A program made the translations under genes and the position numbers. A DNA stretch of 37,837 nucleotides from contig JAFMKB010000023.1 in the NCBI GenBank assembly GCA_017853205.1, positions 1 to 37,837 on the forward strand, written 5' to 3'. Below the pieces are notes generated by a model that saw only the letters and a list, made by a program, of their open reading frames with translations, was not told where the DNA came from and did not search any database. How positions within the stretch are numbered: position 1 is the stretch's first letter; the number at the start of each line of letters is the position of its first letter. Shown in pieces: positions 1 to 6,898 of the stretch. This DNA is from Gammaproteobacteria bacterium (lineage in GTDB: Bacteria > Pseudomonadota > Gammaproteobacteria > Pseudomonadales > Pseudohongiellaceae).

Positions 1-1209
1 GCCGTACCCATTTATCAGACCGTTGCCTACGAGTTCGACAATGCACAGCATGGCGCCGATCTCTTCGACCTCGCCGTGCCCGGCAATATTTACAGCCGCA
101 TAATGAACCCGACTAACGATGTGCTCGAACAGCGCATGGCAGCAATGGAAGGCGGAATCGCGGGTCTTGCGGTGAGTTCGGGGATGGCGGCGATCAACTA
201 CGCAATACTGACGTTAGCTAAGGCGGGGGACAACATCGTTTCGACACCACAGCTGTACGGCGGTACGTACACGCTTTTCGCACATATGTTGCCCAGTCAG
301 GGTATCGAAGTACGCTTCGCTGAGAACGATTCGGCCGAGGCGATCGAGAAACTTATCGACGAGAACACCAAAGCGGTCTATTGCGAAACCATAGGTAACC
401 CGGCGGGCAATATCATCGATCTCGAGCCTGTCTGTGCCGCAGCTCACCGCCACGGTGTTGCGGTGATTGTGGATAATACTGTCGCATCTCCTGCTGTTTG
501 TAACCCTATCGAGTTCGGTGCCGACATCGTCGTGCATTCGCTAACAAAATATGTAGGCGGACATGGCACCACCATTGGTGGCGTTATCATTGATTCTGGC
601 AAGTTCCCTTGGGCCGAAAATGCCGAGCGTTACCCAGGTCTAAACACGCCGGAACCGTCTTACCATGGCGTCGTTTATACCGAAGCATTGGGCCCAGCGG
701 CCTTCATTGGTCGTGCGCGCACTGTGCCGCTTCGCAATACCGGTTCGGCCTTGTCGCCGATGAACTCGTTCATGATTATGCAGGGTCTCGAGACGCTTAA
801 CCTCCGAATGGAACGGCACTGTGAGAACGCGCTGAAAGTAGCCGAATATTTGCAAGCGCATGACAAAGTGGAGTGGGTGAGTTACGCAGGCCTCGAGGGC
901 GATTCTAACTACTCGCTGGCGCAGAAATATTGCGGCGGTAAACCTTCATCGCTGTTAACCTTTGGAATCAAAGGCGGCTTCGATTCCGGTGTGAAGTTCT
1001 ATGATGCGCTGGGTATGATCAAGCGCCTCGTCAACATTGGCGATGCGAAATCACTAGCTTGTCATCCTGCGTCGACCACTCACCGACAGCTCACGCCTGA
1101 AGAGCAGCTAAAAGCTGGCGTTAAGCCTGAGACAATTCGTTTATGTATTGGTATCGAGCATATCGATGACATCATTGCTGATCTCGAGCAGGCGCTTACT
1201 CAGGCCTAA
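1..1209 (+). CDS. metY: O-acetylhomoserine sulfhydrylase, 5'-truncated by window edge
   Basis: This is a PLP-dependent enzyme of the Cys/Met metabolism family. It would make homocysteine from O-acetylhomoserine and sulfide in the cytoplasm. The reading frame is open from base 1 and already encodes family sequence (AVPIYQTVAYEF), so the true start lies upstream; the GTG at 76 is internal. About 402 residues are present, and the family is usually about 430, so only a short N-terminal piece is missing. The PLP-lysine motif HSLTKYVGGHGTT is complete, with the lysine codon at 547-549. The long NIYSRIMNPTND segment and the insertion after YPGLNTPEPSYHG favour MetY over MetB or MetC. The next gene follows after 40 bases on the same strand. 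The family is secure; the exact substrate (O-acetyl- or O-succinylhomoserine) is inferred. Confidence 0.93.
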   Translation, partial: AVPIYQTVAYEFDNAQHGADLFDLAVPGNIYSRIMNPTNDVLEQRMAAMEGGIAGLAVSSGMAAINYAILTLAKAGDNIVSTPQLYGGTYTLFAHMLPSQGIEVRFAENDSAEAIEKLIDENTKAVYCETIGNPAGNIIDLEPVCAAAHRHGVAVIVDNTVASPAVCNPIEFGADIVVHSLTKYVGGHGTTIGGVIIDSGKFPWAENAERYPGLNTPEPSYHGVVYTEALGPAAFIGRARTVPLRNTGSALSPMNSFMIMQGLETLNLRMERHCENALKVAEYLQAHDKVEWVSYAGLEGDSNYSLAQKYCGGKPSSLLTFGIKGGFDSGVKFYDALGMIKRLVNIGDAKSLACHPASTTHRQLTPEEQLKAGVKPETIRLCIGIEHIDDIIADLEQALTQA

Positions 1210-1249
1210 GCTGCTCGGGCATCGTTAACAACTACTCAGAGGGAGCACG

Positions 1250-1951
1250 ATGCGGTTTGGCATACGCCGAAATTTTTACTCGCGAGTCGGCTTTAAATCT
1301 TTTGTGCAATTCCTCTGCGCTGCGTTACTAGTTACGCCAGCGAGCGGCAGTGAACAGGAAACCGGCTGGCAGCTGCGCAAGGAGCAGAACGGCATTCGCG
1401 TTTTCACTCGCGAGCAGCAGGGATCCGATTTCGCCGCTGTGCGAGCAGAGATGATTTTGGAAGATGTCCGTTTAAGCTCTCTGGTAGCACTAATTGACGA
1501 TCCAAGCGCTTGTGGGCTGCTCGAGGCGCGCTGCGCAGAGTCTTACACTGTTGAGCGAATGTCGGCGACAGAACAGTTTGTCTACCGGCATAACGATATG
1601 CCTTTCCCAATCAAAGACCGTGACGTTGTTATGCATTTTGTCTGGACGCAAGATCCGATGACGCGCATTGTCGAGCTCGATAATCGCAATATCGATGGTG
1701 TGTTGCCAGAGAACCCCAAGCGGATAAGGCTGCCGAGTGCAGTCTCGGGTTGGCGTTTTGAGCCGTTAGGCCAGGGTAGAGTGCTAGCATCAAGCGAAGG
1801 TCATCTCGAGCCGGGAGCAAGCCTGCCAGCTTGGTTGCTCAACAGCCTATTAGTCGACGCGCCCTTTAATACCATGGAGGCGGTCGCTGCTGCGGTGAGG
1901 TTGCCACGCTACCGCGATGCGCAGCTCGATTTCATTGTCGAGCTCGAATAA
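1250..1951 (+). CDS. Exported START-domain lipid-binding-like protein
   Basis: This 233-residue protein has an N-terminal hydrophobic signal (about residues 15-33, ending near TPASGS), so it is probably periplasmic. The rest resembles START/Bet v1-like proteins of proteobacteria: [16 protein letters not shown] at the domain start, a central [16 protein letters not shown] segment typical of bacterial START proteins, and a helical C-terminus ([18 protein letters not shown]). START folds bind lipids or other hydrophobic ligands, but no ligand can be read from the sequence. A purine-rich site (GAGGGAG) lies just before the ATG. The gene sits 40 bases after metY and 37 bases before the nitrile hydratase genes, so it may be co-transcribed with both. 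The fold is fairly sure; the function is unknown. Confidence 0.8.
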   Translation: MRFGIRRNFYSRVGFKSFVQFLCAALLVTPASGSEQETGWQLRKEQNGIRVFTREQQGSDFAAVRAEMILEDVRLSSLVALIDDPSACGLLEARCAESYTVERMSATEQFVYRHNDMPFPIKDRDVVMHFVWTQDPMTRIVELDNRNIDGVLPENPKRIRLPSAVSGWRFEPLGQGRVLASSEGHLEPGASLPAWLLNSLLVDAPFNTMEAVAAAVRLPRYRDAQLDFIVELE

Positions 1952-1977
1952 CAAGCGTCATTTTTTGCTCTTTTCCC

Positions 1978-1981
1978 GAGG
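1978..1981 (+). promoter_or_regulatory. Ribosome binding site fixing the nthA start
   Basis: GAGG lies 7 bases before the ATG at 1989. The same frame is open from an upstream ATG at 1917, but that one lies inside the START gene and has no such site. This favours 1989 as the start, so the alpha subunit begins MSNSEDHDH. Confidence 0.7.
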
Positions 1982-1988
1982 CACACGA

Positions 1989-2654
1989 ATGTCTAATTCT
2001 GAAGACCATGACCATGACCATGACCATGACCATGACCATGACCATGACCACACTGCGCTGCCTTCAGAACTAGAGCTGCGGGTTAAGGCTCTTGAAAGCC
2101 TGCTGATTGAAAAAGGCCTCGTGAACCCCGAAACGCTAAACGAAATTATCGATACCTATGAGCATAGAGTGGGCCCGCGCAATGGCGCGCAGGTTGTCGC
2201 CAAGGCATGGACGAGTGCTGAATTCCGGCAGGCATTACTTACCGATGCTACCGACGCTGTGGCGAGTCTTGGCTTCATGGGGCGTCAGGGAGAACACCTC
2301 AAAGTAGTAGCGAACTCTGATGATGTGCACAATCTCGTCGTATGCACGCTCTGCTCTTGCTATCCATGGACGGTATTGGGCTTGCCGCCTGCTTGGTACA
2401 AATCGGCACCGTACCGATCGCGCGCGGTAAGCGAGCCGAGAGCGGTGTTAGCAGAATTTGGTACGCATCTAGCAGACACTACGCGTGTGCAAGTGTGGGA
2501 CTCCACTGCGGAGCTTCGCTACCTCGTCCTGCCACAGCGTCCGGCCGGCACCGAGGGATGGAGTGAGGCTCAGCTTGCAGAGCTTGTTACTCGCAATGCA
2601 ATGATTGGCGTTGAGGTAGTAAACCCACCTGAGACGAACGAGGTTCGCGGGTGA
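1989..2654 (+). CDS. nthA: Nitrile hydratase alpha subunit, cobalt type, with His-Asp N-terminal tail
   Basis: This is the metal-binding subunit of nitrile hydratase, which hydrates nitriles to amides in the cytoplasm. It has 221 residues. The metal-claw motif CTLCSC is at residues 119-124, followed by [15 protein letters not shown]. Thr as the second residue of the claw is the mark of the cobalt (non-corrin) class; iron enzymes carry Ser there. [13 protein letters not shown] and [13 protein letters not shown] segments are also typical. Residues 6-21 are eight consecutive Asp-His pairs encoded by a near-perfect hexamer repeat. Such a tail is not part of the catalytic fold and could bind Co, Ni or Zn. 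The stop codon overlaps the GTG start of the beta subunit (GTGA). No amidase gene follows in this window. Confidence 0.96.
   Translation: MSNSEDHDHDHDHDHDHDHDHTALPSELELRVKALESLLIEKGLVNPETLNEIIDTYEHRVGPRNGAQVVAKAWTSAEFRQALLTDATDAVASLGFMGRQGEHLKVVANSDDVHNLVVCTLCSCYPWTVLGLPPAWYKSAPYRSRAVSEPRAVLAEFGTHLADTTRVQVWDSTAELRYLVLPQRPAGTEGWSEAQLAELVTRNAMIGVEVVNPPETNEVRG
2004..2051 (+). repeat. Tandem hexamer repeat encoding (Asp-His)8
   Basis: Seven perfect GACCAT units (2004-2045) are followed by GACCAC (2046-2051), in frame near the start of nthA. Unit changes of one hexamer would add or remove one Asp-His pair without a frameshift, so the length can vary by replication slippage. Confidence 0.97.
2638..2643 (+). 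promoter_or_regulatory. Ribosome binding site for nthB GTG start
   Basis: ACGAGG ends 7 bases before the GTG at 2651, inside the 3' end of nthA. It supports the GTG start and translational coupling of alpha and beta. Confidence 0.6.
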
Positions 2655-3484
2655 TCGGCGCACACGACCTCGGAGGCAAGCAAGGCTTTGGTCGCGTGTT
2701 GTCGGCCCGCAATCTGGACGCAATCGCCTCGGATTCACCCGAACCTCTTTTTCATGCTGAGTGGGAGCGCCGAGCGTTTGCGCTAACTCTCGCTACCGGT
2801 ATGCTCGGACAGTGGAATATCGATGAGTCGCGCCATGCGCGCGAGAATCAGGAGCCACAGCGTTATCTGGACAATAGCTATTACGAAACGTGGCTCGTTG
2901 GTCTGCAAAAGCTCCTGTATGCAAAAGGTCTGCTCGAGCCAGAAGAATTAGAATCGCTCCCCTTCGCCGCGTCTGTCGACATAGCAACGAACCGGTCGAT
3001 CCAGCGGCATGACAGGTCGACAATAGAGCCGCCTACGCCGGCGAAAGCGGCCGAATTGCTAGCTAGGGGTGGGCCTACGAGTCTTCCCGATTTTCGGCAG
3101 CCCAAGTACGCTGTTGGGGCAAAGGTGCAAGTTCTACCAATGACGCACGCGGGTCATACGCGTGCGCCTCAGTATGTTCACGGTGCCACAGGCATCATCT
3201 ATGCAATAAACGGCGTGCACATCTATCCTGATGCTAACGCCCATCGTCGTGACGAGGACACGATTGTTGGGGAAATACTCTACACGGTGTCGTTTGCGCG
3301 TGTTGCGCTATTCCCGTCTTATGCATCGTATGCCGCCAGTGGCGGAGAGGTGTCAGAGGACAAGCGTGTAAGAGGCTCAGTGACGACTACCGATGCAAGC
3401 ACCATCGATAAAGGCGATATAAAAGAATGCAACCAAGACAGAGTTTTTGTCGACCTTTGGGAGCCCTATCTTACCCATGACTAA
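2651..3484 (+). CDS. nthB: Nitrile hydratase beta subunit
   Basis: This is the partner subunit of nitrile hydratase and forms the active-site pocket with alpha. It has 277 residues. It starts with the diagnostic [14 protein letters not shown] and has the helical N-terminal domain with [12 protein letters not shown] and [13 protein letters not shown]. The C-terminal SH3-like barrel carries [15 protein letters not shown] (169-183), LYTVSF (210-215) and the closing VDLWEPYL (267-274). Between those last two strands lie about 50 residues, roughly 30 more than usual in this loop; the extra part is rich in Ser, Thr, Asp and Lys. GTG is the start, overlapping the alpha stop, and the C-terminus overlaps the activator start by 8 bases. 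Family assignment is secure. Confidence 0.96.
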   Translation: MIGAHDLGGKQGFGRVLSARNLDAIASDSPEPLFHAEWERRAFALTLATGMLGQWNIDESRHARENQEPQRYLDNSYYETWLVGLQKLLYAKGLLEPEELESLPFAASVDIATNRSIQRHDRSTIEPPTPAKAAELLARGGPTSLPDFRQPKYAVGAKVQVLPMTHAGHTRAPQYVHGATGIIYAINGVHIYPDANAHRRDEDTIVGEILYTVSFARVALFPSYASYAASGGEVSEDKRVRGSVTTTDASTIDKGDIKECNQDRVFVDLWEPYLTHD

Positions 3485-3821
3485 CTTTTTGTATCAGCCA
3501 AAAGACGCAAACGGGCCAGTTTTTAAAGCGCCTTGGGAAGCAACCGCGTTTAGTCTCGTGATTGCATTGCATAAATCTGGAACATTTACTTGGCTCGAAT
3601 GGGCGAACTATTTGACTGTCAAAATTGAGAGCGCTCAAGCGCAGGGCGATGCTGATATAGGTGATACTTACTACGAGCATTGGCTTTCCGCGCTTGAGGC
3701 TATCGCGCAGGAGAAAAAGCTTACAGACGTCAGCGAGCTAGTGCAGCGAATAGAGCAATGGAGATCGGCGTATTTGAATACGCCGCATGGGCAGGCTGTC
3801 GAGCTAAACGCTAGCGTTTGA
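3477..3821 (+). CDS. Nitrile hydratase activator/accessory protein (P14K type)
   Basis: This 114-residue protein is homologous to the N-terminal domain of the beta subunit, as are the P14K/NhlE-type activators that carry cobalt into the alpha subunit by subunit exchange. The diagnostic run is VFKAPWEATAFSLVIAL (15-31), then FTWLEWANYL (37-46) and GDTYYEHWLSALE (62-74). The ATG at 3477 overlaps the end of nthB by 8 bases (ATGACTAA). An upstream in-frame ATG at 3447 would give ten extra non-family residues. Gene order alpha-beta-activator is the normal order of cobalt-type clusters and agrees with the CTLCSC claw of alpha. Role is inferred from family and position. Confidence 0.9.
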   Translation: MTNFLYQPKDANGPVFKAPWEATAFSLVIALHKSGTFTWLEWANYLTVKIESAQAQGDADIGDTYYEHWLSALEAIAQEKKLTDVSELVQRIEQWRSAYLNTPHGQAVELNASV

Positions 3822-3873
3822 CAGTCTGCTTAGGCATAGTTGGTGCAAGGTAAAATTCTGAAAAAGTGAAAAA

Positions 3874-4557
3874 ATGAGCAAATTCGATGACATTCGTTCG
3901 CGTGCTGAATCGCGAAAAGGCGGAGCCCGAGCGTTAAAAGCGCTGTTGCCTAAAGTGGCGACTGATAAAGAGCTCATCGAGCTTGGCGATGATCGCTACC
4001 TTGCCATGATGACCAAATCGATTAATCAAGCCGGGTTTAGTTGGAAGGTCATTGAGAACAAGTGGCCCAGTTTTGAAGAAGCCTTTCTCGGCTTTGATCC
4101 TCGCAAACTTAGCTACTTGTCGCCCGAGCAATGGGAAGCATTCACCAGTGACAGGCGTGTGGTGCGCAATTGGCAGAAGATCAAAGCGCTTCAGGACAAT
4201 GTTTTTTTCGTTCAGGACGAGTCTCGGCGCAACGGCGGCTTCGGTAAATTTATTGCTCAATGGCCAGCAGAAGATCAGATCGGGCTTATGGTCTATTTAA
4301 AGAAGAATGGCTCTCGCCTGGGAGGACAAAGCGCGCTCTGGTTCTTACGCCGAGTCGGAAAAGACTGCTTTATCCCGGCGCGCGATGTCGTCGTATTGCT
4401 AAGAAGCATCGGCCTTGATATTGCAGAGAACCCTACATCGAAGCGCGATCTTGCAAAAATTCAGGGTCAGTTCAATGAGTGGCACGTTGAGACAGGATTG
4501 CCCTATAGCCACCTTAGTCGGATCGCTGCTTGCTCTGTAGGTGATAACTACTTGTAG
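3874..4557 (+). CDS. Divergent DNA-3-methyladenine glycosylase I (Tag)-like protein
   Basis: This 227-residue protein aligns by eye with E. coli Tag across the helix-hairpin-helix glycosylase core. QAGFSW (52-57) matches Tag QAGLSW, FEEAFLGFDPRKL (68-79) matches the next helix, NWQKIKAL (99-106) matches RGKIQAI, and SALWFLRRVG (153-162) lies at the late core. Two hallmark features are missing. Glu38 of Tag, which contacts the 3-methyladenine base, falls on Ser49 here, and the N-terminal Cys and His that hold zinc are absent, although a late His and Cys (213 and 220) exist. It may be a repair enzyme with altered specificity or a non-enzymatic relative. It starts 52 bases after the nitrile hydratase activator gene with no clear ribosome binding site. 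The fold is likely; the activity is uncertain. Confidence 0.75.
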   Translation: MSKFDDIRSRAESRKGGARALKALLPKVATDKELIELGDDRYLAMMTKSINQAGFSWKVIENKWPSFEEAFLGFDPRKLSYLSPEQWEAFTSDRRVVRNWQKIKALQDNVFFVQDESRRNGGFGKFIAQWPAEDQIGLMVYLKKNGSRLGGQSALWFLRRVGKDCFIPARDVVVLLRSIGLDIAENPTSKRDLAKIQGQFNEWHVETGLPYSHLSRIAACSVGDNYL

Positions 4558-4628
4558 AAAGCGCATGAATGCTCGGAGAAGGGACAATGCGTATAATAGA
4601 GTCCGAGAGAAATTAGAGAGACATTGGT

Positions 4629-4634
4629 GGGAGG
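4629..4634 (+). promoter_or_regulatory. Ribosome binding site for the small membrane protein
   Basis: GGGAGG ends 8 bases before the ATG at 4643. In-frame ATGs at 4541 and 4565 lack such a site and would add a charged, unconvincing N-terminus overlapping the upstream gene. Confidence 0.7.
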
Positions 4635-4642
4635 TTGAGATA

Positions 4643-4930
4643 ATGGCCAAATATGTGTGGAAAACTTGTTTCGTCGCACTTATTACCATAATCGCGATTG
4701 CTGAGATTGGCGAATACATAACGGGGACACATATCCCTTGGGTTATGCGGTTATCGCTCGTTCTAGGAATGACAGTAGGTATGACATTTCTAAAAAGCAC
4801 ACTCAATCTTGTGACCGCGATGGAAGGCGAAAAACCCCTCTCGGGCACCGTCCGCAATACGCTCGGCCCCGATCGCTCACCCGAAGCGCCTAACCAAGAT
4901 GCATCTGCCGAAAATAAAAAAAGCAAATAG
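4643..4930 (+). CDS. Small two-helix membrane protein of unknown function
   Basis: This 95-residue protein is not recognised. A short basic N-terminus (MAKYVWK) precedes a first membrane helix at about residues 8-27 and a second at about 34-55 (RLSLVLGMTVGMTFL). The rest is a polar, Pro- and Lys-rich tail ending ENKKSK that is probably disordered. The start is chosen for its strong ribosome binding site. It lies 85 bases after the Tag-like gene and converges on the HupE-like gene. Nothing in the sequence suggests a function. Confidence 0.65.
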   Translation: MAKYVWKTCFVALITIIAIAEIGEYITGTHIPWVMRLSLVLGMTVGMTFLKSTLNLVTAMEGEKPLSGTVRNTLGPDRSPEAPNQDASAENKKSK

Positions 4931-4967
4931 ATCTGCCGTAGGCAGTGTTCGCGAGACGCGATGGGCG

Positions 4968-6110
4968 CTAGGAGATCAGCGGCAATACTATCGCAAACGC
5001 ACGTTCTAGAAACCAATAGCTAGCGACACCACCGATGACTACTGCAGGCGCGCTTCTAAGCCAAGCCTGAGTGGGCAATGACAGTCGTCGTAGCGGCAGT
5101 AAACGCAGCGCGATCAATACGCCCATAACGATCGCGATCTGCCCCATCTCTATTCCAATATTAAATAAGAGCAATGCGCTAAACCTACTGCCCTCCGGCA
5201 AACCGATCTCGCTGAGTGCGCCAGCGAAACCGAGTCCGTGGATAAGACCAAAACTGAAGGCAACAAGCGAGGGGAACCGATGGCTAAAGGACCGCCGGTC
5301 GGTGAGTATTTCATAGGCGAGAAGCACAATACTTGCCGCGATCGCAGCCTCGATGGGTCGCTGCGCGACTATGAAAACGTCGAGTGCCGAGAGAGCGAGC
5401 GTAAGCGAGTGCGCGAGCGTAAAACTGCTCACGACCCAGAAAATTTGCCGCGGTTTGCTGACGAGATACAGCAGCATGAGAACGAACAGAATATGATCAT
5501 AGCCGAGTACTAAATGCTCGAATCCTACAAGGAGATAGGCCGGTAGCACCGTTGAATCACTGCCGAGGTCGAGGCTTGTTTCTTGCGCTGTAATTAGATG
5601 GTTGGAATCGCTGCCATCAAGACGCGTGATACTAACTAGCGCATCGATCATCGTGCGATCTAATCCGAGTATTTCAATTTTTTGCAGCGAGTCATCGCCG
5701 CAGGATAAAAGATAGACCTCAATGAGTGCTTCGCTTGAGAGGCTGGCACTGGTTAGCTGCGCGGCGCAGTTGGTGGCGAGGTCTAATCCGAGAAAACGAC
5801 CGTCGATCTGCGGCTGGCGCAAAGAGGCTTCGAAAAAGACCGAGGTACTGCTGATTGCTAACTCCCCGGTAGTTGTCATACTAGCCGCGTCGTTGACGCT
5901 TAACTGTGTGAGCTTCAGATAGGCTGGGCGAATTTCGTGCGCGTGCGCGGGTGAGCCGATAACTAATCCAAGCCCGACAAGGCACAATAGAACGGCAGTG
6001 CTTGCGGTAAGCCTTGCGCGGTAAGTGATTGGCGGTGCACAAAGGAATGATCGCGCTGAAAAAAGCGTAGTCAGGCGTATAATAAGAAGCATGGAAGAAA
6101 ACGCGTTCAC
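4968..6110 (-). CDS. HupE/UreJ_2-family membrane protein
   Basis: This is a 380-residue predicted inner-membrane protein of the HupE/UreJ_2 type. A hydrophobic signal ends at PAHAHEIRPAYLKL (residues 54-67). A soluble extracytoplasmic domain of about 120 residues follows, then six or so membrane helices. The helices carry the family His/Asp motifs: GFEHLVLGYDHILF (196-209), FTLAHS with His234, and GLIHGLGFAG with His291. Short HupE and UreJ proteins move nickel or cobalt; the substrate of this long form is not established. The assigned GTG start overlaps the isomerase stop (GTGA), but an ATG at 6092 is also possible and neither has a strong ribosome site. It is last in a three-gene minus-strand unit. 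Confidence 0.85.
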   Translation of the reverse strand: MNAFSSMLLIIRLTTLFSARSFLCAPPITYRARLTASTAVLLCLVGLGLVIGSPAHAHEIRPAYLKLTQLSVNDAASMTTTGELAISSTSVFFEASLRQPQIDGRFLGLDLATNCAAQLTSASLSSEALIEVYLLSCGDDSLQKIEILGLDRTMIDALVSITRLDGSDSNHLITAQETSLDLGSDSTVLPAYLLVGFEHLVLGYDHILFVLMLLYLVSKPRQIFWVVSSFTLAHSLTLALSALDVFIVAQRPIEAAIAASIVLLAYEILTDRRSFSHRFPSLVAFSFGLIHGLGFAGALSEIGLPEGSRFSALLLFNIGIEMGQIAIVMGVLIALRLLPLRRLSLPTQAWLRSAPAVVIGGVASYWFLERAFAIVLPLIS

Positions 6111-6889
6111 TCGATGCGGATCTCGGTATTCTCGAGCAGATTTTCGACATAGCGCTGGCGCGCAGATTTTTTGTTCGCTTGAGAATAGTCGCGAACCACT
6201 TTATCCCTAGCCGCAAAGAAAGGAGTGGCTTGCTCTGGCTCGACGCTGTTCAGACGTATCAGATGATAACCGAAGCTACTCTTGTACGGTCCCTGCCAGC
6301 TGCTTAGCACGGTGGTGTCTATCTGAGAGGCAAAGCCCAACCCAAAGGTGGAATTAAGATCGAGCGCGCTGCGGTAGGAATAGGTGCGGTTGAGCATGGT
6401 GGACTCTCCAAGTGTGTCCGCGTCAGCTCCAGAGGCAAGTGCGTCGAGTGCAGCCAAAGCCGAGGCCTCTTCTCCAAAAGTAAGCTGCGAGAAGGTGAGG
6501 CGTTCGGGCAGGGTATAGTCGGCGATGTTGCTTTCGTAGAATGCCTCAAGAGTCGCGTCTTCTGGCTCAGCCACCGGATCAGATTCGGCGATGAAATTTA
6601 ATTTTTGTACCAGCCGCCGCCGTATAATAGAGTCTTCGCGATCGAGACCTAGCCGCATCGCCTCCCTATACAATGCTTCCTCTTCTATCCAGCCGGCGAT
6701 TAACGATTCAAGTTCGTTTGCACTCGGTGAGGTGCCCATCTGCGTTTCCCACAGCAGTGCGATACGCTGGCGAACTGCGGGCGAGACGACGATAGCCTCA
6801 GGCTGACTAGAAGTCCGCGCGTCAGCGACGAAAAGTGCGCCGCTAATGCAGAGAAACCACAGAAACGGCTGGCGTAAAAGTGAACGCAT
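6107..6889 (-). CDS. Exported parvulin-type peptidyl-prolyl isomerase
   Basis: This 260-residue protein has an N-terminal hydrophobic signal (about residues 5-24), so it should work in the periplasm or as a membrane-anchored chaperone. Residues about 50-100 form a SurA/PpiD-like helical region (LIAGWIEEEALYREAMRLG, then a pair of Arg-rich turns). The PpiC-like rotamase region follows, from ERLTFSQLTFG through the usual closing strand GPYKSSFGYHLIRL near residue 210. The C-terminus returns to a helix ending NTEIRIE. Its start lies 9 bases after the DUF3604 stop and its stop overlaps the HupE-like start, so the three are almost surely one operon. It probably assists folding of an operon partner, which is inference. 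Confidence 0.85.
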   Translation of the reverse strand: MRSLLRQPFLWFLCISGALFVADARTSSQPEAIVVSPAVRQRIALLWETQMGTSPSANELESLIAGWIEEEALYREAMRLGLDREDSIIRRRLVQKLNFIAESDPVAEPEDATLEAFYESNIADYTLPERLTFSQLTFGEEASALAALDALASGADADTLGESTMLNRTYSYRSALDLNSTFGLGFASQIDTTVLSSWQGPYKSSFGYHLIRLNSVEPEQATPFFAARDKVVRDYSQANKKSARQRYVENLLENTEIRIE

Positions 6890-6898
6890 AGGACTAAT

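Noticed and set aside
1917..1988. Longer start for the nitrile hydratase alpha subunit
   Set aside because: The extra 24 codons overlap the START gene in another frame, have no ribosome site and match no family sequence; GAGG before 1989 supports the later start.
2004..2051. Possible CRISPR or regulatory repeat array
   Set aside because: The repeat is a 6-base unit with no spacers and is translated in frame as Asp-His.
4933..4945. Hairpin CTGCC-GTA-GGCAG in the convergent gap before the HupE-like gene end
   Set aside because: Only five pairs; the T-rich stretch that follows on the minus strand starts several bases later and lies inside the opposing gene.
4399..5016. Open frame of 205 codons on the minus strand
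   Set aside because: It runs antisense across the Tag-like and small membrane protein genes and into the HupE-like gene, has no family match and no ribosome site.
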